This document shows positions 36,205 through 44,426 of a stretch of 64,000 nt of DNA, one piece after another. The stretch comes from Gemmatimonadota bacterium (GTDB lineage Bacteria > JAAXHH01), in the NCBI GenBank assembly GCA_026705925.1, contig JAPOZT010000011.1:276857-340856 (forward strand), written 5' to 3'. The translations under genes and the position numbers were made by a program. A model generated the notes under the pieces. It made no database searches. It saw nothing but the letters and a program-made list of their open reading frames with translations, and was not told the origin of the DNA. Each line of letters opens with the position of its first letter. Within the stretch, counting starts at the first letter, position 1.

Positions 36205-37344
36205 CTACGCCGCCAGGCCCTTGCCCTGGGCTTCCTTGATGCATTCGGCGAGAATGGGCACGCCTTCGCGGATATCCTCTATCGTGGGGAACCCGAATGC
36301 GATGCGCAGGTAGGGAATGTCCTCGTTTACGGCGCTGAAGGACTGCCCGAGACTGTAGTAAACCCCACGCTCTGCCGCCAATTGCAGCGCTTTCCGCGTG
36401 TCCGTCGCCTCAGGGATGCGCACCCAAACGAACATGCCGCCGGGCGGGTCCGTCCACCACACCTCCTCGCCCAGATCGCTGAAGTGGGTCGCCAGCGATT
36501 CGACCAGGGCGTCCTTGCGCGCCTTCATGACCCTGTTCACTTCGCGGATGTGATCCCAGAGATGATCGCCCAGGTATTCGGCCACGATCATGCTCGCCAG
36601 CGCGTTGGTCCCGCCGTCCATCTTGTTCGCCATGATCCGCTGCTGCAGCGCCTCCGGCGCCATGAAGTAGCCCTGACGGACACCCGGTCCGAGGATCTTG
36701 GAAAAAGAGCCGACGTACACGACCCGGCCGTCTTCGCCCAGGCGGTACAGGTTCGGCGGCACCGGATCGGACTGGAACACGAGATCGGCGTAACAGTGGT
36801 CTTCCACGACCAGCGTGTCGAACTCGCCGGCCAGTTCGAGGAGGCGCTCGCGACGCTCCAGGGGCAGGATGGAGCCCGTGGGGTTGTGATGGGTGGGGAT
36901 GGTGTAGATAAACTTCGGCGGCGTGCCCCCGTCGACGAGCCCTTTGAGCACAGTCTCCAGTTCCTCCGGCACCAGCCCCTGGTCGTCGATCGGCACCGGC
37001 GCAATGCGCACCTGCCGGTTTCGGAACACGCTCAGCGACCCGCCGTAGGTGAAGGCTTCCGTAACGATCATATCGCCACGCGACGCGAAGGCTTCCGTGA
37101 TCAGTTGGAGCGCCTGCATGGAACCGGACGTCAGCACGATCTCCTCCAGGGGGATCGCTGGGCCAGCGCCGCGCTCGAAGCGCTCCGACGCGATGGCCCG
37201 CAAGGGTTCGTAGCCGCGGCCGTCCGGATAATTCACCAGTTCCGGGCCTCGGGCCCTGATGACTTTTGCGGCGGCCTCGGCCAGCGCGTCCGAAGGAAAG
37301 GAAAGCGGATCGGGCCTTCCCGCGCCGAAATTGATCTCACGCAT
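36205..37344 (-). CDS. PLP-dependent aminotransferase class I/II (2-aminoadipate-aminotransferase/MocR-like)
   Basis: The 379-residue enzyme shows GAGRPDPLSFP, YPDGRGYEPLR, LTSGSMQAL (phosphate-binding), THHNPTGS with the pyridine-N-contacting VVEDHCYADL and the Schiff-base lysine in VGSFSKILGPGVRQGY. The spectrum of motifs fits the LysN / kynurenine-aminotransferase group without the DNA-binding domain of MocR regulators. The substrate is an amino acid but not determined. A strong AGGAG site lies 7 nt before the ATG, and a TTGACA/TACATT promoter at 37422-37451. Confidence 0.9.
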   Translation of the reverse strand: MREINFGAGRPDPLSFPSDALAEAAAKVIRARGPELVNYPDGRGYEPLRAIASERFERGAGPAIPLEEIVLTSGSMQALQLITEAFASRGDMIVTEAFTYGGSLSVFRNRQVRIAPVPIDDQGLVPEELETVLKGLVDGGTPPKFIYTIPTHHNPTGSILPLERRERLLELAGEFDTLVVEDHCYADLVFQSDPVPPNLYRLGEDGRVVYVGSFSKILGPGVRQGYFMAPEALQQRIMANKMDGGTNALASMIVAEYLGDHLWDHIREVNRVMKARKDALVESLATHFSDLGEEVWWTDPPGGMFVWVRIPEATDTRKALQLAAERGVYYSLGQSFSAVNEDIPYLRIAFGFPTIEDIREGVPILAECIKEAQGKGLAA

Positions 37345-37421
37345 GGACCTGCTCCTGTAGGGTGGCGGTTACGCCGATGGTTGTACTTCGGTAAGTCAAT
37401 GCACAGGTATGTCGACCTCGG

Positions 37422-37451
37422 AATGTAGGACGGCCGTCCCGCGCCTGTCAA
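37422..37451 (-). promoter_or_regulatory. Promoter of the aminotransferase gene
   Basis: On the minus strand TTGACA (37446-37451), 18 bp, TACATT (37422-37427). The spacer contains the palindrome GGACGGCCGTCC. Start near 37415, giving a 70-nt leader. Confidence 0.65.
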
Positions 37452-37567
37452 CCGGTTATGCGTGGGTCCGGGCGTAAGCTGGAGCTTAGCGAGGTGGTCA
37501 CCGGGGCGGATCGGAGGCGGACCCGGCGTGGAGCCTTCGTACGTGCAGCGGGACAATGTGGGTGGCG

Positions 37568-37596
37568 TTGACAGGATATACCGCGCATCCTACATT
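37568..37596 (+). promoter_or_regulatory. Promoter of the ABC importer genes
   Basis: TTGACA (37568-37573), 17 bp, TACATT (37591-37596) predict a start near 37603, 43 nt before the chosen ATG of the binding-protein/permease gene. Confidence 0.7.
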
Positions 37597-37645
37597 GATC
37601 CTACCTGTACCTGTACGAAACCTGAATCCCACCATCAATCTTCCC

Positions 37646-40081
37646 ATGGTCCCTGTCCGAATCATCCCCTTGCTTGCCGTTCTGGTGATCTGCGCGGACA
37701 TCGCGGCCATCCCGGCAGTCGCCCTCGCACAGCAAGCACAGCCCCCGAACCAGGACCAGCAACCGAACCAGGCACAGCAACCGAACCAGGCACAGCGGCC
37801 GGATCGGGCACCGCAGGCACAGCCCCCAATCCGCGTCGAGATACCCCTCTTCGAGGGCGGCCAGGGACTGGAGTTCTTTCTCGAGTGCGCCCGGACCTAC
37901 GAACAGGAGCACGAAGACGTGGTGATCGACCTCTATGGCGATCCCCGCATCCACGACAAGGTGCGGGTGCGCATCCTGGAACGGTCCTTCCCCGAGGTCA
38001 CCAACGCCCGCCTCAACTACTGGGCGCTCATCCGAAACGGCGACCTGCTGCCCCTGGACGTGTTCCTCGACCAACCCAACTGGGAGGGTGACCGCACCTG
38101 GCGCGAATCGTTCCTGCCCGGGACCCTGGCCCAGTACACACACGAGGGAAGGACTTACGGCATCCCCCTGATGGCGTCGGCCTACGCCGTGTGGTACAAC
38201 AAGAACATGTTCGAGGAAAACGGCTGGGAACCGGCGACGACCTGGGAGGAGTTTCTCGACCTGTGCGAGGAGATCAGGGCCGCCGGGATTTGGCCCCTCG
38301 CCTTCCAGGGCCGGTACCCGGGCTACGTGCAGGCCGTGATCGACCACGGGTACTATCACCTCGCCGGTCCTGAGCGGTACTTCGACCAGAAGAACCTGGT
38401 ACCCGGCAGTTTCGACAACCCCGAGTTCGCCGAGGCCCTTTCCCTCGCGCAGCGGATCGCGCTGAACTACTTCCAGCCGGGCGCCATGGGCATGAGCCAC
38501 ACCGAATCCCAGCTCGAGTTCTTCCTGGGTCACACGGCCATGATCTTCTGCGGTTCGTGGCTCAAGAGCGAGATGCTGGGAAAAATCCCGGATGATTTCC
38601 GCCTGGGGTCTTTCAACATCCCGGTGGCGCCGACCGGCAGGGCGGACCCCACGGCCGTCTACGGCGGTTCCGGGTACTATTTCGTCCTGAAGGACAGCGA
38701 CAACCCGCTGGCCGGGGTCGAGTTCCTGCGCTTCATGACCTCGCGGCGCATGGCCGGCCTGTTCGCCCGGATGCGCGACATCCCCGTGTCCGTGGCGGGC
38801 GTATCCGAAGCGAACCTGACCGAGGACATGGCGGACCTGGCGGACATGCTGAAGAACGCGGCCGTCACCTACGGCACGCCGCCCGGCGAGGGTTATCCGG
38901 CCATGACGCAGTACTGGACCGACGCCCGGTTCAGGGTGATTACCGGCCAGACCACGCCCGCAGAGGCCGCCGCGGCACTGGAAGCGGCCGCGGCCGTCGT
39001 TCGACGGCAGACCATCGCGCCGGACGAGATCAACATCCGGCACGTCTGGAAACCCGGTCTGCTGATCGGCCTCATGGCCCTGGCCATCGGCTACTGGTCG
39101 GCCACGACCTACAAACGCTACCGGGACCGGCGCCGCGCGGGAAAATCACACGTCGCCGGCCTCCCATTCCTCGGGCGGATTGACCGGATCATCTTCATCG
39201 CGCCCGCCCTGCTGCTCTACGCGGTCTTCGTGATCATCCCGAGCGCGAAATCGTTCCTCTGGAGCCTGAACGAATGGGACGGGCTGACCGACATGCGCTT
39301 CACGGGCCTGCTCAACTTCGGCCGGCTGCTCTTCGAAAGCGACGGGTTCTGGATCGCGCTGAACAACAACCTGTTCATCATGTTCGTCATCCCGCTGTTC
39401 GTCATCCCCCTCTCTCTTTTCCTTGCCGTGTGCATCAGCCGGCAGATCCGGGGGTCGAAGTTCTTCCGCATCGCCTTCTTCTTCCCGAACATTCTCGGGG
39501 CCGTGGCCGCGACCCTCCTCTGGATGCACCTCTACAATCCCCAGGGCGGACCGATCAACGCCGCGCTGGTGGGCCTCGGCCTGATCCTGTCCGCAGTGGG
39601 GTTCGAGAGCGCAGGAAGCTGGCTGCAGGCCATGGAAGGATTCGCCTGGCTGTCGCAGTCCAACCTGTACTGGGCGCTCATCCCCATGTCCATCTGGGGC
39701 GCCTGCGGGTTCAACATGATCCTCTTCCTGGCCGCCATGGAGAGCATACCCCAGAGCCTCTACGAAGCGGCGGACATCGACGGGGCCTCGTCGTGGCGGC
39801 AGTTCTGGACCATCACCCTGCCGCTGATCTGGGAGGTGCTGTCCATCTCCATCGTGTTCATGGTCATCGGCGGGATGAAGGCCTTCGAGACCATCTGGCT
39901 CCTGACCAACCAGACGCCCACCACGCAGGTGCACGTCATCGGCACGCTCATGGTGCAGGACATGTTCACCGAGTTCAAGATCGGCGAGGCCACGGCCATC
40001 GCGGTGCTGCTGTTCATCATGGTCTTCTTCGGCACGGCCGCCACGCTGCGGCTCATGCGAAGGGAAACGGTGGAATTCTGA
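37646..40081 (+). CDS. ABC importer: extracellular solute-binding protein fused to a CUT1-type permease
   Basis: This 811-residue protein combines two normally separate subunits. Residues 1-27 are a signal peptide or anchor, followed by a Gln/Pro/Asn repeat linker. Residues about 55-460 are a family-1 sugar-type binding protein (FFLECARTYEQEHEDVVIDL, YGIPLMASAYAVWYNKNMFEENGWEPATTWEEF). A membrane segment (about 473-490) and a basic loop lead to a MalF-like permease with six hydrophobic segments and the ATPase-docking motif EAADIDGASSWRQFWTITLP starting at E707. The fusion would give a tethered receptor. A second permease follows; no ATPase gene is nearby, so a shared MsmK/UgpC-type ATPase is probable. 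Confidence 0.9.
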   Translation: MVPVRIIPLLAVLVICADIAAIPAVALAQQAQPPNQDQQPNQAQQPNQAQRPDRAPQAQPPIRVEIPLFEGGQGLEFFLECARTYEQEHEDVVIDLYGDPRIHDKVRVRILERSFPEVTNARLNYWALIRNGDLLPLDVFLDQPNWEGDRTWRESFLPGTLAQYTHEGRTYGIPLMASAYAVWYNKNMFEENGWEPATTWEEFLDLCEEIRAAGIWPLAFQGRYPGYVQAVIDHGYYHLAGPERYFDQKNLVPGSFDNPEFAEALSLAQRIALNYFQPGAMGMSHTESQLEFFLGHTAMIFCGSWLKSEMLGKIPDDFRLGSFNIPVAPTGRADPTAVYGGSGYYFVLKDSDNPLAGVEFLRFMTSRRMAGLFARMRDIPVSVAGVSEANLTEDMADLADMLKNAAVTYGTPPGEGYPAMTQYWTDARFRVITGQTTPAEAAAALEAAAAVVRRQTIAPDEINIRHVWKPGLLIGLMALAIGYWSATTYKRYRDRRRAGKSHVAGLPFLGRIDRIIFIAPALLLYAVFVIIPSAKSFLWSLNEWDGLTDMRFTGLLNFGRLLFESDGFWIALNNNLFIMFVIPLFVIPLSLFLAVCISRQIRGSKFFRIAFFFPNILGAVAATLLWMHLYNPQGGPINAALVGLGLILSAVGFESAGSWLQAMEGFAWLSQSNLYWALIPMSIWGACGFNMILFLAAMESIPQSLYEAADIDGASSWRQFWTITLPLIWEVLSISIVFMVIGGMKAFETIWLLTNQTPTTQVHVIGTLMVQDMFTEFKIGEATAIAVLLFIMVFFGTAATLRLMRRETVEF

Positions 40082-41038
40082 TGACGCAAAGGGAAGATAT
40101 GAAGCAGACCGGAGAAATCGAGCGGACGGGCGAATCGCGACCGACGAGCCAAACAGGACCGTCGGACTCGGAGAAACCGACGGAATCTAAAAACCCGGCC
40201 GTCGGCCTGGAATCTCGTGATCTATCCGGTCCTGCTCGGCTACCTGGTCATCGTGGTCTACCCGATGGCCTGGCTGCTGTACACCTCGCTCAAGACGGAC
40301 CGGGAGATCTTCCTGGCGCCCTTCACGCTGCCGGACTGGGCGGACCTGCAGTGGATCAATTTCTCACGGGCGTGGACGGTGGGGCAGTTCGGGGACTACT
40401 TCCTGAACAGCGCGATGCTGACGGTCCTGACGGTGATCCTGTCGCTGCTCTTCGCGGCCATGGCGGCCTATGCCCTTTCGCGGTTCCGATTCTTCGGGGC
40501 GAGGCCCCTGTTCTTCTTCTTCCTGGCGGGCCTGATGGTGCCGCTGCAGCTGGCCATCGTGCCCCTCTTCTTCCAGATGAAGGACCTGATGCTGCTCAAT
40601 TCCCGGCTGGGGCTGCTGCTCGTCTACATCGCCTTCGGCATGCCCTTCGCCATCTTCATCCTGGCGGGGTTCTTCAAGTCGCTGCCGTCCGGACTCCACG
40701 AGTCGGCCCTGATGGACGGCGCCGGAGAACTGCGGGCCTTCTGGCACATCATGCTTCCGCTGGCCAAACCCGCCCTGGTCACCGTCGGCATCTTCGCCTT
40801 CCTGGGCACCTGGAACGAGTTCTTCATGGCCTTCATGTTCCTGTCGGGAGAGAACGCCGAAAGTCTACGCACCCTCCCGCTCGGCCTGGCCAACATCACC
40901 ATCGTGAGCCAGTACCGCAGCGACTGGGGCATGGCCTTCGCCGGCCTGGTGCTCATGATGCTGCCCACCATGGCGGTCTACGCCCTGCTCCAGCGCCAGG
41001 TGACGAAGGGGATTACGGTGGGGGCGCTCAAGGGGTGA
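40081..41038 (+). CDS. MalG-like sugar permease, apparent frameshift near the N-terminus
   Basis: The permease itself is clear: from about 40205 to 41038 it has six hydrophobic segments, TSLKTDREIFLAPF, and the EAA-like loop HESALMDGAGELRAFWHIMLPLAKPAL. In that frame the only available start is a GTG at 40217, without a ribosome site, in the middle of the first membrane helix. In contrast, an ATG overlapping the previous stop (TGATG at 40079-40083) opens a charged 40-residue N-terminal tail in another frame, which would need a +1 shift near 40190-40210 to join the permease. This is either a sequencing or assembly error, a recent mutation, or a start at GTG 40217. The gene partners the fusion protein upstream. 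Confidence 0.75.
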
Positions 41039-41099
41039 CGCCTGGTAACTACTGGTGGAGCGCCCGCGGGGTGACGCGCCCGAGAGGTGACGCGTGAAA

Positions 41100-41459
41100 C
41101 TACGGCTTCGAGATCCAAACCGGGGCGGGCGTGATGCTCGTCTCCGGCGTCGGACCGGTGTCGTCCCACTCGTCCTCGTTCTCCAGCAGGAAGCCCGGCT
41201 CGACCGACATGTCGTGATCGCAGATGATCTGGCAGGACAGCCGTACCTCGCCGACGAGCCCTTTCTCCGACAGCACCTCGTGTTCGGCGGCGGTCATCGT
41301 GTCCGGCTCGCCTTCCGATATCGTGACCCGGCAGGTCGTGCACTTGGCGTTGCCGCCGCAGCGGTGGCCGATGTTCACGCCCGTACCCTCGATGGCCAGC
41401 ACGAGACGCTGCCCCGATTCGACCTGGTTCTCTACGCCGTTTACGGTGAGTTTCGGCAT
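41100..41459 (-). CDS. [2Fe-2S] plant-type ferredoxin
   Basis: The 119-residue protein has the beta-grasp ferredoxin start (PKLTVNGVENQVESGQRLV) and the cluster ligands of HRCGGNAKCTTC followed by the distant LSCQ. The last 35 residues are an acidic tail of unknown role. It can donate electrons to oxygenases, for instance to Rieske or P450 systems; the Fe/2-oxoglutarate enzymes nearby would not need it. A promoter region with a 16-bp inverted repeat lies upstream and an AAAGGAG site precedes the ATG. Confidence 0.9.
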   Translation of the reverse strand: MPKLTVNGVENQVESGQRLVLAIEGTGVNIGHRCGGNAKCTTCRVTISEGEPDTMTAAEHEVLSEKGLVGEVRLSCQIICDHDMSVEPGFLLENEDEWDDTGPTPETSITPAPVWISKP

Positions 41460-41481
41460 GGTGACACACTCCTTTCATATG

Positions 41482-41501
41482 TTGTCAATGTTGACAATGT
41501 A
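41482..41501 (-). promoter_or_regulatory. Operator-like inverted repeat over the ferredoxin promoter
   Basis: TTGTCAA-TG-TTGACAA (41482-41497) is a perfect 7-2-7 inverted repeat. The minus-strand -10 candidate TACATT (41496-41501) overlaps its edge, so the expected transcription start (about 41489) lies inside the repeat. A bound dimer would block initiation. The -35 box is poor, which suggests regulated expression. Confidence 0.55.
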
Positions 41502-41603
41502 TTAAACGTCGCTAAAACAACCACCGGCAGCCGGCGAGATCAGGATGTAGCCGGAGCCCAGCCGGCATGCGCCCTGCCTGCAGCCGGCGCGCGGCCGCCG
41601 CAA

Positions 41604-42401
41604 TCAGCCTGTGATATCGTGACCCAACCGGTCCCGCGTATGCTCCAGGTCCACCCAGCGGTGCGGGCCGTCGGTCACGGCGAAGCACACCTCGTAAACC
41701 GGGTTTTCCGTGACTTTAAGGGCCAGTTCGATGATCTGCGTAATGTCCGCCTGGCTGCACCAGACCGATCTCAGGAAGGGTTCGGTGGCCTCGTTCTGCT
41801 TGTTGACCCAGCCGATGCGGAGGCAGACGACGGAGACGCCGTGGGCGTCGTGGTAGGTGCGGCAGATGCCCTCGCCCCAGACCTTGCTGGCCGAATAGGG
41901 TTCGGTGGGACGGGGCGGGTCGGTGACTTTCACGATGGGCATGGGATCGGGCAGCCCTTCGAGCCGACCCTCATTCAGGGAAACGTACGGTTCGGAGAAC
42001 TGTCCATACCCCCAACTCGCCATGACCGAGCTCGCGTAGATCAGCCGCTTGATACCCTCCTCCCGGCAGACTTCCAGGACGTTGTACGTGCCCCGGATGT
42101 TGCATTCCAGAATGGTCTCGAAGGACGCGCCGGGATCGGGGACCGCGCCGAGATGGACCACCGCGTCCATGCCGGACAGCGCCCGGGATACGGCGTCCCG
42201 GTCGGTCAGGTCGGCCAGTGAGAAACGGTCATCGGGTATCCGCAGAAGGTCCTCATCGTCGATGCGGTCCGAAGAAACCGTACGCCGGCCGCTGCCATAG
42301 ACTTCGTAATCATCCTTTCCGCTCAGGTGCCGGTAGGTCAGGTTGCCGATCAGTCCGTATGCGCCCGTTACGTGCACCTTCAAGGGTCTTCCCTCGCTCA
42401 T
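41604..42401 (-). CDS. NAD(P)-dependent epimerase/dehydratase (extended SDR)
   Basis: The 265-residue enzyme has the nucleotide-binding G13-x-x-G16-x-x-G19 (GAYGLIG), the VVHLGAVPDPGASF strand and the catalytic YSASK (Tyr-x3-Lys) preceded by the serine of SSVMASWG. The substrate pocket (WVNKQNEATEPFL) is typical of uronate dehydrogenase or nucleotide-sugar epimerase relatives. The ATG at 42401 has CGGAGGA upstream. It lies between ferredoxin and P5C dehydrogenase on the same strand, but gaps over 100 nt argue for separate units. Confidence 0.88.
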   Translation of the reverse strand: MSEGRPLKVHVTGAYGLIGNLTYRHLSGKDDYEVYGSGRRTVSSDRIDDEDLLRIPDDRFSLADLTDRDAVSRALSGMDAVVHLGAVPDPGASFETILECNIRGTYNVLEVCREEGIKRLIYASSVMASWGYGQFSEPYVSLNEGRLEGLPDPMPIVKVTDPPRPTEPYSASKVWGEGICRTYHDAHGVSVVCLRIGWVNKQNEATEPFLRSVWCSQADITQIIELALKVTENPVYEVCFAVTDGPHRWVDLEHTRDRLGHDITG

Positions 42402-42510
42402 TGGTTCCTCCGGTTTAACTTTCCGTGAATCGATTGTTGGTCTTGCGCGCTGGTGACATACCGCCGGTGGACCGCTGGCTTCAGCTAATGGCTTCCGCCC
42501 ACGGTCCCGA

Positions 42511-44142
42511 TCACGCCTCGTCCATGAAAGGATAGCGCCAGTCCGTCGGCGGAACCATGGTTTCCTTGATCGTCCGGGCGCTCATCCAGCGGAGCAGATT
42601 CATCGGGCTGCCCGCCTTGTCGTTCGTGCCCGACGCCCGCGCGCCTCCGAAGGGCTGCTGCCCCACGACGGCTCCGGTGGGCTTGTCGTTGACGTAAAAG
42701 TTGCCGGCCGCGTTGCGCAGCGCGTCCGAAATGCGCACGATCGCGGCGCGGTCCCGCGCGAAGACGGACCCGGTCAGGGCGTAGGGCGACGTGGTGTCGC
42801 AGAGCGCGAGGGTCTCGTCCAGGCGGTCATCCTCGTATACGTATATGGTCAGCACGGGACCGAAGATCTCCTCTTCCATGGTCCTGAACCGCGGGTTCGT
42901 CGTCACGATAGTCGTGGGTTCGATGAACCAGCCCCGCTCGCGGTCGCAGCCGCCGCCAGTAATGATCTCGGCGTCGTCCGTAGACCGGGCGTATTCGATG
43001 TAACCGGCGATGGTGTCGTAGGACGCCTCGTCGATCACGGCCGCCATGAAGTTCGAGAAATCTTCGGGATCCCCGACCCTGATCTGCGATACCTCGGTCG
43101 TAAACCGGTCCCTGAAGGCCGGCCACAGGGAGCGGGGCAAGTACATCCGTGAGGCCGCGGAACACTTCTGCCCCTGGTATTCGAAGGCGCCGCGCACCGC
43201 CGCCGCGACCAGGGCGTCCGCGTCCGCCGAGGCGTGGACGAAGATGAAATCCTTGCCGCCCGTCTCGCCCACGATGCGGGGATAGTGCTTCATGCGCGCC
43301 AGGTTGCCGGCCACGGTGCGGTACATCCGCTGGAAGGTCGCCGTCGATCCCGTGAAGTGAATGCCGGACAGGTCCGGGCTGTCGAGCACCGGGTCGCCTA
43401 CCTCGGCCCCGGAGCCCGGGATGAAGTTGATCACGCCGGGCGGCAGGCCGGCTTCCTGCAGCAGCCCCATGACGTGCCAGGCCGAGTAGACGGCGGAGGA
43501 CGCCGGTTTCCAAAGGACGGTACAGCCGGTGAGGGCCGGCGCCGTGGGCAGGTTGCCGCCGATGGCCGTGAAATTGAAGGGCGTTACGGCGAATACGAAT
43601 CCCTCCAGGGCCCGGTACTCCAGACGGTTCCAGACGCCCGGCGAGGAAGCGGGCTGGTCGCTCATGAGCTGCGCCAGGTAGCTGACGTTAAACCGCCAGA
43701 AGTCGATCAGTTCGCAGGCCGAGTCGATCTCCGCCTGGAAGATCGTCTTGGACTGGCCCAGCATGGTTGCGGCGTTGACCGTCTGGCGCCAGGGCCCGGC
43801 CAGCAGGTCGGCCGCCTTCATGATGACCGACGCCCGTTGCTCCCAGGGCATGTCCGACCACGCCGCGCGGGCTTCCAGGGCCGCGTCGATGGCCATGCGG
43901 ACCTCGGCCTCGCCGGCCTTGTGGTAGACGCCGAGGTCGAGCCCGTGGTCATGAGGAGCCCGCAGCGGCGCCGTGTTGCCCGTCTTCACCTCCCGGCCGC
44001 CGATGATCAGCGGGACCTCAATGGGGGCGGATTTCAGCTCGGCGAGCTTCGCCTTTACGGCCGCTCTTTCGGACGATCCGGGCGCGTAGTCCAGGACGGG
44101 TTCGTTGTAGGGCTGGGGCGGGTTGAAGCGTGCGTTGGCCAT
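42511..44142 (-). CDS. L-glutamate gamma-semialdehyde (1-pyrroline-5-carboxylate) dehydrogenase, ALDH4 type
   Basis: This 543-residue aldehyde dehydrogenase oxidises glutamate semialdehyde to glutamate in proline and arginine breakdown. It is of the mitochondrial ALDH4A1 type rather than the PutA type: the YNEPVLDYAPGSSER start, EFQGQKCSAASR catalytic cysteine (sequence EYQGQKCSAASR), ETGGKDF glutamate and the C-terminal GTNDKAGSPMNLLRW...IKETMVPPTDWRYPFM match. The ATG at 44142 starts the conserved part. A TTGACA/TACATA promoter ends 6 nt before it, so the mRNA may be leaderless. No proline dehydrogenase gene is in the window. Confidence 0.92.
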   Translation of the reverse strand: MANARFNPPQPYNEPVLDYAPGSSERAAVKAKLAELKSAPIEVPLIIGGREVKTGNTAPLRAPHDHGLDLGVYHKAGEAEVRMAIDAALEARAAWSDMPWEQRASVIMKAADLLAGPWRQTVNAATMLGQSKTIFQAEIDSACELIDFWRFNVSYLAQLMSDQPASSPGVWNRLEYRALEGFVFAVTPFNFTAIGGNLPTAPALTGCTVLWKPASSAVYSAWHVMGLLQEAGLPPGVINFIPGSGAEVGDPVLDSPDLSGIHFTGSTATFQRMYRTVAGNLARMKHYPRIVGETGGKDFIFVHASADADALVAAAVRGAFEYQGQKCSAASRMYLPRSLWPAFRDRFTTEVSQIRVGDPEDFSNFMAAVIDEASYDTIAGYIEYARSTDDAEIITGGGCDRERGWFIEPTTIVTTNPRFRTMEEEIFGPVLTIYVYEDDRLDETLALCDTTSPYALTGSVFARDRAAIVRISDALRNAAGNFYVNDKPTGAVVGQQPFGGARASGTNDKAGSPMNLLRWMSARTIKETMVPPTDWRYPFMDEA

Positions 44143-44148
44143 GCTCCA

Positions 44149-44178
44149 TATGTATCCGGCGCGCGGCCGATGTGTCAA
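44149..44178 (-). promoter_or_regulatory. Promoter of the P5C dehydrogenase gene, possibly leaderless
   Basis: On the minus strand TTGACA (44173-44178), 18 bp, TACATA (44149-44154). The start 7 nt downstream is exactly the A of the ATG at 44142. This repeats the geometry of the ribD promoter. Confidence 0.6.
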
Positions 44179-44306
44179 CTGTTTTGTAGGCCGTCTGCCG
44201 ACGCTCCGTCGCGCTAATCCGCGGTGCTCCCCAAGACGCTGCCTCGGTGCTTCCCACGGTGATCTCCGTAGCGCTCTCCGCAGCGCTCCCCGCAGTCATT
44301 TTACCC

Positions 44307-44336
44307 TTGCCAGAACCCGCGGAGAAATGAGATATT
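44307..44336 (+). promoter_or_regulatory. Candidate promoter of the oxygenase pair
   Basis: TTGCCA (44307-44312), 18 bp, GATATT (44331-44336) lie 90 nt before the oxygenase ATG. It is weaker than the TTGACA promoters. Confidence 0.35.
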
Positions 44337-44426
44337 GGCGGTATAAACCGAGTCAAACAGGCGATCGACAACAGCAAGGCTCGCGGCAGCTCAGGAACAG
44401 CGGCCGGCCGGGCCGGGAGTACGGTC

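Larger units (their letters stand above)
37345..37645. other. Divergent promoter region between aminotransferase and ABC importer
   Basis: This 301-nt gap contains two divergent promoters described separately (37422-37451 minus, 37568-37596 plus) with similar -10 boxes (TACATT). The minus spacer contains the perfect palindrome GGACGGCCGTCC (37428-37439), an operator candidate. No other gene is seen. Confidence 0.6.

Noticed and set aside
39274-41097. 607-codon plus-strand frame across both permeases
   Set aside because: Only its piece from 40081 to about 40200 may be real, as the N-terminal tail of permease 2; the rest is an out-of-frame shadow rich in Arg/His/Pro.
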